Assembly (NCBI RefSeq): GCF_042186555.1
Contig: NC_133324.1
Coordinates: 129,859,655 to 129,923,654, forward strand
Direction of reading: 5' to 3'
From: Aquarana catesbeiana
Lineage: Eukaryota > Chordata > Amphibia > Anura > Ranidae
Length of the DNA: 64,000 nucleotides
Positions 23,341-34,756 of this stretch are shown piece after piece. The position numbers and the translations under genes are program-made. The stretch's first letter is position 1. Each line of letters starts with the position of its first letter. Under the pieces are notes generated by a model, which worked only from the letters and a program-made list of their open reading frames with translations, was not told where the DNA came from and searched no databases.

Positions 23341-23376
23341 GAACCCCCGACAACACGGGAATGGATTAACCCTCCT

Positions 23377-23510
23377 CCTCCCTCCTCCCACCTCCTCCTC
23401 TCCCACCTCCTCCTCCTCCTCCTCTCCCACCTCCTCCTCCTCCTCCTCCTCCTCCTCTCCCACCTCCTCCTCCTCTCCCACCTCCTCCTCCTCCTCCTCC
23501 TCTCCCACTG
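23377..23510. repeat. (CCT)n-rich microsatellite
   Basis: Runs of CCTCCTCCT interrupted by CTCTCCCA at irregular spacing. It yields a spurious leucine-rich open frame. Confidence 0.95.
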
Positions 23511-23514
23511 TTAC

Positions 23515-23940
23515 TTTATAAAAAACTTTTTGATCACTTTTGTTGCTATCATAAGGAATTTAAACATCCCTTGTGTTAGAAACAAGGCATGACAGGTCCT
23601 CTTTGTGGAGAGATCTGGGGTCTATAAGACCTACGATCTCTGTATGCTGGAAAGCATGAGATCAAACATTTTTTTTATCGCAGGCTCGTCCTGTTCTGTG
23701 ATATCTGTGATAACCTTGCGGCAGAATCGGATTGCGGGGTTCTTGATCATATGTGAAGCCTGGTAACAGCACCGGCATAAAGGGGGCTTCCGTCTGTAAA
23801 TGTAATCCACTTAGCCTCTCAGATTACTTTTACTGGAAAGAGAATTGCCAGCTTAAAAAATTATTCCGGGATCATGGTTGTTGCCTCAACCATGATCCCG
23901 ATATAACCGCTTCCCTACTGAGACGTACATATACTGTGAT
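23515..23940 (+). mobile_element. CCACTT-family TTAA element fragment
   Basis: Contains the family's right-hand interior (TTTTTGATCACTTTTGTTGCTATC, AAACATCCCTTGTG, GGCATGACAGGTCCTCTTTG, AGATCTGGGGTC), comparable to 16580-16690. It has a CATGATCCCG / CGGGATCATGG hairpin near 23866-23900. No intact ends. Confidence 0.55.
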
Positions 23941-23948
23941 AGCATCCT

Positions 23949-24016
23949 AGCTGGGATTTGAATCAAGGACCCCAATGCTACAAGGCAGAAGTTCTAACTT
24001 CTTAGCCTTTACCTCA
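23949..24016 (-). repeat. tRNA-derived SINE-like head
   Basis: On the minus strand the stretch reads GGCTAAGAAGTTAGAAC (resembling a pol III A box), then CTTCTGCCTTGTAGCATTGG, GTCC and TTGATTCAAATCCCAGC (B box GATTCAAATCC). Order and spacing match a tRNA-like promoter. The cloverleaf is poor, so it is a SINE head or a decayed tRNA-like repeat rather than a functional tRNA gene. Confidence 0.55.
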
Positions 24017-24298
24017 GACGTTGTTGGTTAGGGAAGCCATTTAAGTGCCTGTTTACACCAGCCCTGTCCACTGAAGTGTGTTAAACATACAATCGTTGGT
24101 TCACATGTTTAGTGGTACTGTGTTGAAGCAGTCTATTTATTTGAATAGAGCACAACAAACAAAAAATCTTTGGAACAAGCTACCTACCAAATTCATTATA
24201 AAACTATGAGAATGAATGCTGTTAGAAAACAGTTTATGCCCTTTGTAGGTTAAAGTGTTCCTAAACCTACAACAGTAAAATCAGTCTGTATGCAGTAT

Positions 24299-24412
24299 TA
24301 TTATGTATTATTATTTAAGGTACTTGTATAGCGCTGTCAATTTACGCAGCGCTTTACATATACATTGTACATTCACATCAGTCCCTTCCCTCAAGGAGCT
24401 TACAATCTAATG
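24299..24412. repeat. Interspersed repeat with TATAGCGCTG...CAGCGCTTTACA core
   Basis: Blocks TACTTGTATAGCGCTGTCAA, TTTACGCAGCGCTTTACA and AGGAGCTTACAATCTAATG are characteristic of a SINE-like repeat scattered through vertebrate genomes. No coding capacity; boundaries approximate. Confidence 0.6.
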
Positions 24413-25571
24413 TCCCTAACTCATTATAACTCATAACTAACAGTAAAGCATGCTTGTTATACTCACTGTGGATCCTAAGGGGTTTATCCTCTGAATTGTG
24501 TAAAAAGGCTTCTCTGATACTCCCCTTCCACAGTCCCTAATCCATCTCCTGATAGAACAGAGTCTTAGAGGCACTCTGCACATGCTCAGTTGAATGCATT
24601 TTGCTAGAGAGGGTTTTTTTTTTTTTTTTGGAAGGGTGCATGTGATCAGCACAGGGCCAATCAGCACTGCCCAGGCAGAGGGTCAGGAGTCATGCAGCCT
24701 CATAGGACAGGCAAAGGAGAATGAAAACATTTTCTACAAGCTTTAACCAGACACTGGTAGAAGTCACAAGACTGCTATATACTGCTGAGAAAAGGTATTT
24801 AGCAATAGTTAATATTTACTGTACTGTGGGAGACCTGATATAGTGAATGCAGGGTCCTAGGTTTAGTAACACTTGATAAATAGTATTCATTGCCTTCGTT
24901 TTCAGACATCCTCTTTAAAATACAGAGCTCCCGCTAGTGGTTAATAAAAATCTCTAAAATATGATTTAAAAAAAATATGGCGCAAGTATGTAAATATGTT
25001 GAACATTGCGCTAATAACTCAATATGTGGTCATTGAAATATACTGTACTATACATTCCCTTATAGGGAAAGTGCAGCAACCAATTAAAATTCTCCTTTCA
25101 CACATCTGACTTGGGTGAAATGAAAATAAAATTACCCTTTGCATGGCCTATTAAATCCATGTGATTTGTGCTGGTAACTGTGGAGTAGCAGAACAGGCCT
25201 GTAACTGCCTCTGGGTCATAGTTAGAGGTGTATCATGTACTGGCAGCTTCTGTAATTGGTTATGCAAAACAAACGTTTTATTGAAACGTTGGGGTAAGTA
25301 TATGCTTTGGCTGATTTTTACCTGGATTTTACTGGTTCTTTAACTATTTACAGAAAGGTCAATGACTTAATTATTCATTTTTTTACTCTGTGTCATCTTG
25401 TATAAACATGGTGAGGTTGGTTTACTAAAGGAGTTAAATGTTTACCCAATAAATGAATATTCACTCCAGATATCCAATCTCATGAAAAGCTGTTCATGTT
25501 CACTTTAAATACGTATTTGTCCCCAGATTAAATTAGTATTAAAGAATTCGCTTTTCACAAGTTTGGATAAC
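24413..25571. other. No gene recognised
   Basis: AT-rich intronic or intergenic sequence with short spurious frames only. Poly-T run at about 24615-24632. Confidence 0.4.
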
Positions 25572-25584
25572 CAAAGTGGATTTT

Positions 25585-28500
25585 TTTGTATTTCCTTTAT
25601 TTTCCAAAAGTTGTACTCTTTACAGTCAAACAGAAGAATGAAGAAACAAAGCATAATCAAAAAAATGAAAAGCTCTCAATTAGGTTTGCATGCTGACAGG
25701 CCTAGCAGAACACGGTATGAATGGTCATGTACAACATGTCAAATATGAAAATGGTTCGCAGTTTACAAAGCATGTACGTCAGATAGAGTAGCGACATGAG
25801 AGACCAAGAACATTGACTCATGAGTTTAAAACTGTGCAACTATATTTTAACAAAATACAATATACTGGAAAGCGGGCCTCCCGGTGGCCAGCTGGACCAG
25901 AACGGGGATAATGAGACTGAGATAATGTATAATAGGATACTCAAATATCTGAAAGAAAACTGCACCCAGAACTGAGCCAGATATACATGGAGGGGAGTAG
26001 ATGGGAAAGGAAGGGGGGAAAGGATAGGTAGGAAGCATTTAGGAAGAGTAGAAGTAGGGGATCAAGCGTCCCTTGTGCAGGAAAAAAGAGATTATATTAA
26101 CCAACTCAGTACAGTGCACTTACACCGCCTTCCTGCCCAGACCAATTTTCAGCTTTCAGCGCTCTGTTTGAATGACAATTGCTCAGTCATGCATCATTGT
26201 ACCCATATGAAACTTGCGTCCTTTTTTTCACACAAATAGAGCTTTCGTTTGGTGGTATTTAATCACTAGTGGGTTTTTTATTTATTTTTTGCTATAAATA
26301 AAAAAAGACTGTAACTTGTACGTAAATGCCTTTTTCTTTGTTTCTGTCATAAAATTTTGTTAATTAGTAATTTTTCTTCATAAATTTTGGCCAAAATTTA
26401 TACTGCTACATATCTTTGGTAAAAATAACCCAAATTACTGTATATTATTTGGTCTTTGTGAAAATTATAGAGTCTACAAACTATGGTGCCAATCACTGAA
26501 AATTGATCACATCTGATCAGGCCTTCAGTACATCAGGCGTATCTTATTTCTTGACACACTAACAAGTCAGGAAAGTACAAATACCCCCCAAATGACCCTT
26601 TTTAGAAAGTAGACATTCCAAGGTATTAAGTAGCATGATTTTTTTTTAAGTTGTAATTTTTCCCCACAATTCTGTGCAAAATGAAGATTTTTTTAAATTT
26701 TTTTTTTTACAAAATTGTCATATTATCAGGTTATTTCTCACGCACAGCATATGCATACAACAAATTACACTCCAAAATACATTCTGCTACTCTTCCCGAG
26801 TATGACGATGCCACGTGTGAGACTTTTACACAGCCTGGCCACATACAGAGGACCAACATTGAAATAGCACCTTCAGGCGTTCTACGAGCATAAATTACAC
26901 ATTTCATTTCTCAACCACCTATTACATTTTTGAAGGCCCTGGAGCACCAGGACAATGGAATTGTCCGTATAATCAAGGCATAATGAGTCTTATGACCGGT
27001 TCATTTTTTTCCAGAAGTTTTTGGAAAATGTGGAAAAAAATTAACACTTTTTTTTTTTTTTTTTTTACACAAAGTATTTCTAACACATAGCATATATATA
27101 GCATACATTTCACCCCAAAATACATTCTGCTACTTTTCCAGAGTATGGCGATACCACATGTGTGAGGTTTTTACACAGCCTGGCCACATACAGAGGCCCA
27201 ACATTGAAGTAGTACCTTCAGGCGTTCTAGGAGCATAAATTACACATCTCATTTCATTCCTACCCATCACTCTTTTGAAGGTCCTTGAGCACCAGCCCAG
27301 TGGAATTACCCACAAAATGACCCCATTTTGGAAACCAAACACCCCAACGTATATTCTATGAGGCATGGGCTGCAGATAGGTACTCGGGTACTCTGATGGG
27401 CTGGTGACAGGTACTCGGGTACTCTGACTGTAGGATCACAGCCGATCATGTGGTAAACAGCCGCCGGTCAATGGCTGTTTACCAGCGTCGGTGACGAACA
27501 GTGCTTCCCGGAACAGGCCGCCACCCACATGCACGCGCAGTGTGAACGCGTGCATGTGCCGTGCAAAGTGGGGCGGTACCACCTGTGATTGGCCGTGACT
27601 TCATTACGGCCCATCACGTGGTAAACAGCCATGTTTACCACGTCACCACCGATGGTACAGGAATGCGCGCACACGATCGCGCACGTTCCCTGTTTAAATG
27701 GGTGGAAGTCATATGACACCCGTCTAGAACGAGAGCCGCGCCGCCTGGCCGTCATATGGCAAGCGGTTAAGAAAGGTAGAATCTCTCACCCAGGGAATGG
27801 GACTAAGTTTAGGAGGTCAGCCAGGTTGTGAGACCCCCCTGAAGATAGGCATCAGTGTATACAAAATGTTGCCAAGGTCTCCAGGTGTCATGGAAGATTT
27901 CCTCTCGGTTGTGCATGGCAGCTATGAGATCCTCCATGTCCCCAAGTTCATTGCCTTAGCTGCATTAAATAACTGAATTGTGAGGGAAGCTTTATATTTC
28001 CTAATTCTGAAAGATGCAACAGACATGCCGCAGGGTTCCCTGCCAGGTCGTCGTTGGTCAGGTGCTTGACAGTACCAATCACCTCCTGCCCAAAAGGACT
28101 AAGTTTGGGACAGTCCCAAAAGATATGGAGCATCGTTCCCTTTGCATTGCCAACATGTACCAGGAACCTGAGTAAAAAAGCTGTGCAGGGTGCTGGGTAC
28201 CCTGTACCATCGGGTCAAGATCTTGTAACTGGTCTCTTGGATTCTAGTGGCCATGAAAGTCTTCTGGGCAAAGTGGAGAATTTTTACTTTCTGAGAGTCA
28301 GTAAATTGGGTTTCGAGGTCTGATTTCCATTTGGAAAGGAACCTAGGAACTTAGCCTGTCGCAGATAAGATCAGATAAGCGTAAATCAACGATGGACAAT
28401 GACTGGTCGGTTCCTTCCTATGGCAGATATGTTCCAGTTCTGTAAACTGGCAAAGTATACCCGGTGAGCGCATACACTGACGAAGAAAATCGCCCATCTG

Positions 28501-28647
28501 GAGACTACTGCAGAAGTCTAGAGGGGGGTCTGCAGCTGTCGCACAGGCAGAGTTGACCATCGGGCCCCCAAAAAATCACAAAAATGAAGGCAGCCATTCA
28601 AAGCCAGACACTGAAATTGAGTGTTCTGGAGGTCTGGTACAAATCAT
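25585..28647 (-). mobile_element. 5'-truncated LINE insertion with 13-bp TSD, split by a TTAA element
   Basis: CAAAGTGGATTTT occurs at 25572-25584 and 28648-28660, flanking the unit. On the minus strand about 28570-27771 encode the C-terminal part of an L1-type ORF2 with stops: a stretch equivalent to SYKILTRWYRVP, then a Cys-rich region ending MLHIFWDCPKLSPFGQEV (28133-28080), and TDAYLQGGL near 27850. The 3' UTR continues in 25585-26096 after an interruption by a complete TTAA element (26097-27770). 5' truncation is usual for LINE retrotransposition. Confidence 0.82.
26097..27770 (+). mobile_element. Complete CCACTT-family-like TTAA element inside a LINE
   Basis: TTAA at 26097-26100 followed by CCAACTCAGTACAGTGCAC; the right end GCCGTCATATGGCAAGCGG precedes TTAA (27767-27770). 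The interior matches 15233-16989 (GACAATTGCTCAGTCATGC, ATAGAGCTTTCGTTTGGTGG, CCACGTGTGAGACTTTTACA). Part of the interior is duplicated: 26695-26960 and 27055-27260 both contain the ACATACAGAGGMCCAACATTGAA block. No transposase. Confidence 0.82.
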
Positions 28648-28660
28648 CAAAGTGGATTTT

Positions 28661-29000
28661 AAATGCAGTTACATGTTACATAGGTTGAAAAAAAACACAA
28701 GAACTAGTTCAACCAATAAAAAATAGAGTACTGAATCCTGTAGCCACAGTTGATCCAGAGGAAGGCAGAAAATACTCTCAGAAATCATGGCCTGATTTGT
28801 TGATCCTGGCTCTCTGGTGTTATTACCTATAAATGTTAATCTGAAGTTAGATATTGGCTGAGGGCTTCCATTCCACATTTTCTCAGCTCCTACTATGAAG
28901 AAGCCTTTGCTTATGTGGATATTTAAATCTCTTTTCCTCCTGACATAGTGTCCCTTTGCCCTTTGTAATGGCCCTAAAGCACTCTACATCTGGGCTTGAC
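28661..29000. repeat. Interspersed repeat of the 'gttacatagGttgaaaaa' type
   Basis: Starts ACATGTTACATAGGTTGAAAA, then CTAGTTCAACCAATAAAA, and ends with CATAGTGTCCCTTTGCCCTTTGTAATGG-like sequence. A related start occurs at 55575-55625 (AGTCTGGCTGAAAAAAAAAA, GTCCATCCAGTTCAAC). I know this as a widespread amphibian interspersed repeat, not a gene. Confidence 0.5.
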
Positions 29001-29254
29001 AAATTTGCTTTGAATTTAGAAGCCATCTTAAAAAATTAGACCTGTAACATGTTCCCGAAGGTGAACTTATCCTTTAACCCTTTCATAGCCAGACGTTTTT
29101 GCGTTCTTTGCACACGTTTAACCATCATTACTGAGCACTTTCACCCCCTTCCTGCCCAGGCCAATTTGCAGGGCTGTCGCAATTTGAATGATAATAACTC
29201 AGTCATGTGACACTGTATCCACATTAAATTTTTATAATTTTTTTTTTTTTTTTC

Positions 29255-31505
29255 TCCAGTCATCTTCCAGGACAGCACATCTGAGATGACGAGTCCCACC
29301 TGACAGGAAACACAATAAACAACAAGGTTTAAAAGGCCCCTCCCTTCCCTTTGTCCCTCAGTTTTTGATTGTGTTTCCACAGGATGGCAGCGAAACCATT
29401 TGTTGTTTTTCTTTCTTTCTTTAAAGACCGAGGTCTCCCCCTGGGAGCTCAGATTAAAGCAGTCAGGGTGGCTACAGAGTCTGGCAGAGCTCTGCTCTCT
29501 CCAAGGGGGATCATTTCCTTTTAGAGATGTCTCAGGGAGGTATGGCAAGTGGCGGGGTAAGATTTACAACCTCCCCCTTCTTCCCTCCCCTCCCTGAGAT
29601 ACTGGTGGCTGTGGACACGGTGAGGGTCTCCACAGCCCCAGGGACCTTGCATCCCAATCTCCCCTCCTACCTGACGGTGGCAGATGGTTAGGAGGGGCCG
29701 CTAGACTATCCCACTGTGTGGTGGAAGAATGGAGTTCCTCATGCTGCCGCTGTGAGACACGGCTTCTGGATCTGGATCGTGCGGCGCCAGGAGATCTTTG
29801 GCATGCCGCTGTGTGCTCGCCGTCCCTCGGCTGGAGTGCGCATGTCCAGAAGTGGATGGCGTGCTCATGGGACGTCATGTCCGCTGGCCTCGGCTACGGC
29901 AAAATGGCGGCGAGCAGTGCACCAGAATCAGACGCATAAAAGCATTAACGGAGCCGGGGTCTGTGGTCCTGTGTCCCCCGCAAACCTTTCCGGAAGCGAT
30001 CCTGGGTGATCGGTCAGCTAGAAGGATGGAGGAGAATGGACCAAAATTGGCAGCAACAGAGATCACCACAAGGGGTGAGTGACTCGGCTGATGGAGGGAG
30101 AAGCTTTGGGGTGGCCCCTTTTTCCTCTCCCCCCACAGGATACCCTGAGAGGGTAAGGGCTGACACAGGGTATTGTTTGTTTTTTGTCTTTCAGTGACGG
30201 ATTGCCCTGCTCAGGGGTCGGCCAGTAGGTCTAGGAAAGCCACAACTAAATCTAAGCGTTGTAATTGTAATGAAAAACTCCCGCCAGACCACGCTAAACC
30301 CTTTTGCTTCAGATGCATTTATAGAAGTGGGGGTTCGGTAAGGGCAATGGAACAGGTGGTATCCTTTTTTCCGGGCCCATATCCTCTAACAAGGAGCCCA
30401 AATGAAGCCAACATAAAGGTTGGTGAAGGCTCTCGTGGTTCCTCCCACAATGGGAAACCATCACGCAGAGTCCTTACGTTCTAAGTCTTGTAAAGGAGGG
30501 TTACAGACTGGAATTTCTGTCCACCCCTCCTCCAAACTTTATCCTCACCTATCTCCCCAGGGATCCACTAAAGGCGAGGGCCTTTTGGAGAGTATCAGGA
30601 TTCTGGCAGAACAAGTCATTTCCCCTGTTCCTGCGGGTCAGATTGGCCGGGGGTTTTATTCCCACATATGTGTGGTGCCGAAACCCTTAGGCAAATTTCG
30701 ACCAATTATAAATTTAAGGAAGCTGAACCGATACTTGTTGTACAAAAAGTTCCGAATGGAAAGCATTTACATGGTCAGAAGACACCACCAAGAAGGCGTC
30801 TTCATGATCACGCTAGATGCTTAGTTGCATGTTCCCATTGCCCCGAAACATCAGAAATTCCTACGCTTTCCGGTTCAGTCAGACCAGGGTGTCCAACACT
30901 GGCAGTTAAGGGCCCTCCCCTTCGGCTTATCAGCCAGCCCAATGATCTTTACAAAGGTCCTCGCCGAAGTGGTGTCATTTCTACACCTACAAGGGATAGC
31001 TTTGATCCCATACCTGGACTACATGCTAATTTACAGCCCAAACCGAGAACAGCTCCAGTCCGACCGAGACAAGGTGCTGTCAGTTCTAAAAACTCCGGGT
31101 TGGTTGGTCAGCCAGGAAAAGTACTCCCTGGACCCTGCACAATCCAAGATTTTTCTGGGTTAACGGATAGACTCGGTGACCCAGAGAATCTTTCTTCACC
31201 CAGAAAAGATTACAAAAGTGCAGAGGGCCGTGTCCACTCTTCGAGAGAGGGAAGGCCTCTTTTGAGGACCATTATGAGTATTCTGGGGCTGATGTCATCT
31301 TGCATCCCTGCGGTCCATTGGACCTAGTTCCACTCTTGGGGGCTCCAGGGATTCCTTCTCTCTTCTTGGGACGGGAGAAGGGGGGATCCTTGGACATAAG
31401 GGTATCCCTCTCGAGGGAGGTAAAAAACTCCCTGGACTGGTGACTCAACCCATTCAACCTGTCGGGTGGTCGGACCTGGAACCTGCAGGACCCACTGAAT
31501 GTTTT
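29255..31505 (+). mobile_element. DIRS-type retrotransposon, 3' truncated and dead
   Basis: The left end CCAGTCATCTTCCAGGACAGCA is a relative of the terminus at 32534 (CCAGTTGTCTTCCACGACAGC). It is followed by a leader with CACAGGAAACACAATAA-like sequence, a GC-rich stretch (29700-30050) and a gag remnant with a Cys/His cluster (CNCNEKLPPDHAKPFCFRC, about 30268-30325). RT comes next. The unit stops at about 31505 within the RNase H region; no recombinase or right terminus is present. Different subfamily from the 32534 copy. Confidence 0.8.
30420..31330 (+). pseudogene. DIRS reverse transcriptase fragment, disrupted
   Basis: Frame 30420-31163 gives RT blocks in order: GRGFYSHICVVPKPLGKFRPIINLRKLN, KKFRMESIYMV, VFMITLDA, an in-frame TAG (30822-30824) where DAYLHVP is expected, then RALPFGLSASPMIFTKVLAEV and PYLDYMLIYSP. 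The YLDD box reads YLDY, so the second catalytic aspartate is gone. After 31163 the frame shifts and weaker RNase H-proximal blocks (MSILGLMSSCIPAVHW, about 31272-31325) follow. Non-functional. Confidence 0.88.
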
Positions 31506-32559
31506 TTCAGACACCCTAGAGAATAAAATGGCAGTTGTTGCAATACTTAGTCACACCGTATTTGCGCAGCAGTCTCACAAGCGCAATTTTTTGGGAAAGA
31601 AAAACATTTTTGAATTAAAAAATAAGACAACAGTGAAGTTAGCCCAATTTTTTTTTTATTCTGTGAAAGATAACGTTACGCCAAGTAAATTGATACAAAA
31701 CATGTCACGTTTAACATTTGCGCCCGCTCTTGGAATGGCGACAAACTTTGACCCTACAAGTTACCAGTTTTGAGTTAGAGGAGCCAGTGCTAGAATTATT
31801 GCTCTTGCTCTATCTAACGTTTGCGGCGTGAATAGCGTATGCGTTTGCTTCTGCACGTGAGCTCGACTGGATGCGTTGCTTTACATTTTTTTTTTTAATT
31901 TTTTTTTTTTTTTTTACAGTCTTTTAAATAAATAAATACATTTGGGTCACTTTTATTCCTATTACAAGGCAAAATCCAGTGGTGTGGAGCAGATCTTTTC
32001 CTCACTCAGCATCCAGCCTGTAAGAGAAGAGGCCCCGATCGTCTCCGCCGCTAATGACCGTGGTCGGTCGGTAAGTGGTTAATAACCACTGGTTTTTTTT
32101 ATTTATTTATTTATTTTTTTTGCGCTACAAATGAAAACAGAAACAAATGCATTTTTTTTCTTGTTTTCTGGTATAAAATTTTGCAAAGAAGTTATTTTTT
32201 CTTTATAAATTTTGACTGCTACATTTCTTTGGTAAAAATAACCCAAATCAGCATATATTATTTGGTCTGTGTGAATGTTAAAGTCCACAAGCAATGGTGC
32301 CAATCGTTGAAAATTGATCACACCTGATGAACTGATGGCCTATCTCATTTCTTGAGGCCCTGACATGCCAGGACAGTACAGATATCTCCCAAATGACCCC
32401 TTTTTGGAAAATGGACCTCCAAGGTATTTAGTAAGAGGCATGGCTGCGTTTTGAAGTTATTTTTTCCTACGCTTCTTCGGGAAAATGAAGAAATTTAAAT
32501 CAATTCTTTTTTTTAAACAAAAATGTAATTTTAACAAGTTTTCCCCAGTTGTCTTCCAC

Positions 32560-33154
32560 GACAGCCCTTGAGAGATGGAGTCCCTCCCATCGACCCAGGA
32601 AACACATTGCCAAACAGTTCAAAAGGCGGTCCCTCAGGTCCCTGGTCAGTCATTTGTGTTTCCTCCGTCGGAGGAACATGTTGCCAGGAACCAGGAGAAG
32701 GACTCTCTCTCAGGGGCTGCCTGAGGGGAGTGGAGCCGCACAGGGGGACCGGGTCCTATCCAGCGGCTCCTATTCAGTCCTACCTTAATATCTTGGGGCT
32801 CGGGTACCGTTTAGCTGACAGGAGCAGACCCGTTACCCCCCTCTTTCCAGTGCCGAGGTGTGCCAGGAGCAGGTTGGTGCAGGTCTTTGGGCCTGAACTA
32901 GATACCGCCTTGGAAAGAACGGCGGATAAAAAGAAAACCTTTCCCATAAAAAAAAAAAAAATTTTCAAAGAAAATTTTTTCGTCCCTCAAAGGAACCCTC
33001 CAAGTCAGAGAAGGAGTTCAAACCCAAAAAGCATTGGACAGGACAAAAAGGGAAAGGGAAATGGGGCATACTTTTTAACTGCCCCAATTCAAATCCTAAA
33101 CCCCAGTGACATCAGGGTCCCGGTGGGAGGAAGGTTAGTGAACTTTCTCCCACA
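32560..33154 (+). pseudogene. DIRS leader and gag remnant
   Basis: An open frame from 32568 to 33251 begins inside the terminal repeat and shows no gag domain. The region expected to encode the DIRS gag-like protein is reduced to about 0.5 kb, including a lysine-rich/poly-A stretch (32925-32980). Some phrases (SQRRSSNPKSIGQDKKGKG) resemble the basic gag tail. An internal deletion is the likely cause. Confidence 0.5.
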
Positions 33155-34756
33155 GTGGGAAAAGATAACCTCAAACGAGTTTGTCTTGAACATTATAAAA
33201 GAGGGTATGCGCTGGAGTTTCACAGCGATCCACCCTCAAAATTTCTTGTGACAAAGCTTCCAAGACACACAGAAAAGGCCAAGGCCTTACCTCTGTTAAT
33301 AGGGGAAATGGTGGATCAAGAGGTATTGACACCAGTCCCTATTCAGGAACAGGGGGACGGTTTTTACTCGCACATTTTTGTGGTAAAAAAGCCGTCCGGG
33401 AAGTTCAGACTAATCATGAACCTCCGACCTCTGAACCGCTCCATCCGATACAAAAAATTCCGGATGGAGTCCATCTACTCGATAAGGAATCTTCTCCAAA
33501 AAGAGGTGTTTATGGCTACCCTGGATTTAAGGGACGCCTATCTGCATATCCCAATAAGGAAGGAATGCCAGAAATTTCTTCGGATGGCGATCCAGATAGA
33601 CACCAAAGTTTATCATTTCCAGTGCAGAGCACTTCCTTTCGGACTGTCGTCCTCCCCAAGAATTTTTACCAAAGTTCTCGGGGAGGCATTAGTTCCGTTA
33701 AGACTACAGTCAGTCTCGATTATTCCATATCTAGACGACTTACTCCTCATGGCCCATTCGGAGAAGCAACTTCGTCGGGACCTAGAGTTGGCACAGCTCA
33801 GCCTGAGGCAGTTGGGGTGGATAGTCAGTCTAGAAAAGTCCAAGACTACCCCAACACAGGAAATTTTGTACTTTGGGTACACAATCCTGTCAGCAGAGCA
33901 GAGGATAATCTTGCCGGAAGAAAAGATGTTGAATCTGCGCCAGAGAATGTCTTTTCTTCAAAGCAGCGCCAAGTGTACAGTGAGGGAGGTGATGTCGATC
34001 TTAGGACTGATGACAGCAGCCATTCCAGCTGTACAATGGGCCAGGTTCCACCAAAGAGACCTCCAGAGGTTTCTGTTGGAACAATTAAAAGACAGGGATC
34101 TGGAAGAAGAGCTTTCAATCCCCACCAGAGTAAAGCGCTCCCTCTGGTGGTGGAAAGAGTCAGAAAATTTGAACAAAGGGGTTCTCTGGATCTCTCCCGT
34201 CACATCCATACTAACTACGGATGCAAGCAGCTGGGGCTGGGGAGCCCACCTCAATTCAGACTGGGCACAAGGCAGGTGGACGGCAGAGGAGAAGCTCCTC
34301 TCGTCCAATTGGAAGGAGCTAACAGCTGTCCTCAGGGCTCTGTTATTCTTTCAGAATACAATACAAGGTCATCATCTACAGGTCCGTTCAGACAATATGA
34401 CGGCTGTAGCTTATATAAACAAGCAAGGGGGCACCAGAAGTCATCGACTAATGCTGGTGGCCAGTCGCATGTTTCAATGGGCAGAATCCAATCTGGCATC
34501 CATCTCTGCAGTTCACCTGAAAGGGGAACTCAACAACACTGCAGATTTCTTGAGTCGACAACGAGTGTCGAATCAAGAATGGTCTCTACACCCGGAAGTG
34601 TTCAACTACATAGCAGCTTACTGGGGAAAACCGGTAGTGGACCTGTTTGCAAACAAGGAGAATGCAAAAGTTCCAAATTTTTGCTCGCTACACCCAGGAG
34701 ATCAGCCCTGGGCAGTAGACGCCTTACAGACCCCATGGACCTTCAGTTTAGCCTAA
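33155..34756 (+). CDS. DIRS reverse transcriptase / RNase H
   Basis: Open frame of 533 codons. RT blocks: SGKFRLIMNLRPLN (81-94), the aspartate block ATLDLRDAYLHIP (121-133), RALPFGLSSSPRIFTKVL (158-175), and the catalytic YLDD (192-195), all intact. RNase H residues follow: TTDAS (D356), WKEL (E388), RSDN (D413), TADFLS (D464). The C-terminal segment VVDLFANKENAKV onward corresponds to the extension that in vertebrate DIRS leads into a methyltransferase-like domain. It ends at TAA (34754-34756), after which the same frame stays readable to 34999 (AFPPLHLIPRVL), so the stop looks premature. The enzyme would copy element RNA into DNA. The start codon is uncertain: the frame may begin upstream, and 33155 is simply the first ATG. 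The recombinase frame overlaps in +1 (33565-35391). Confidence 0.9.
   Translation: MGKDNLKRVCLEHYKRGYALEFHSDPPSKFLVTKLPRHTEKAKALPLLIGEMVDQEVLTPVPIQEQGDGFYSHIFVVKKPSGKFRLIMNLRPLNRSIRYKKFRMESIYSIRNLLQKEVFMATLDLRDAYLHIPIRKECQKFLRMAIQIDTKVYHFQCRALPFGLSSSPRIFTKVLGEALVPLRLQSVSIIPYLDDLLLMAHSEKQLRRDLELAQLSLRQLGWIVSLEKSKTTPTQEILYFGYTILSAEQRIILPEEKMLNLRQRMSFLQSSAKCTVREVMSILGLMTAAIPAVQWARFHQRDLQRFLLEQLKDRDLEEELSIPTRVKRSLWWWKESENLNKGVLWISPVTSILTTDASSWGWGAHLNSDWAQGRWTAEEKLLSSNWKELTAVLRALLFFQNTIQGHHLQVRSDNMTAVAYINKQGGTRSHRLMLVASRMFQWAESNLASISAVHLKGELNNTADFLSRQRVSNQEWSLHPEVFNYIAAYWGKPVVDLFANKENAKVPNFCSLHPGDQPWAVDALQTPWTFSLA

Larger units (their letters stand above)
29118..32082 (+). mobile_element. CCACTT-family TTAA element split by a DIRS insertion
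   Basis: Left piece 29118 to about 29250: TTAACCATCATTACTGAGCAC, CCCTTCCTGCCCAGGCCAA, ATAACTCAGTCATGTGACAC. Right piece about 31506-32082: CCTAGAGAATAAAATGGC, CACACCGTATTTGCGCAGC, CCAAGTAAATTGATAC, TATTCCTATTACAAGG, ending GGTCGGTAAGTGG and TTAA (32079-32082). The two halves rejoin into one element if the DIRS sequence is removed. Confidence 0.75.

Noticed and set aside
23236..23592. Leucine-rich 118-residue frame resembling a membrane protein
   Set aside because: The hydrophobic stretch is the (CCT)n microsatellite; upstream part is the end of the LINE remnant.
23949..24016. Functional tRNA gene
   Set aside because: A- and B-box-like motifs are present but the acceptor and D stems do not pair convincingly.
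29716..30082. GC-rich stretch as a CpG-island promoter for AP3B1
   Set aside because: It lies inside a DIRS leader/gag region, on the evidence of the flanking termini and gag Cys/His motif.
33155..34756. Endogenous retrovirus or hepadnavirus-like polymerase
   Set aside because: Order of domains, inverted terminal repeats, internal complementary region and a tyrosine recombinase identify DIRS, not a retrovirus.
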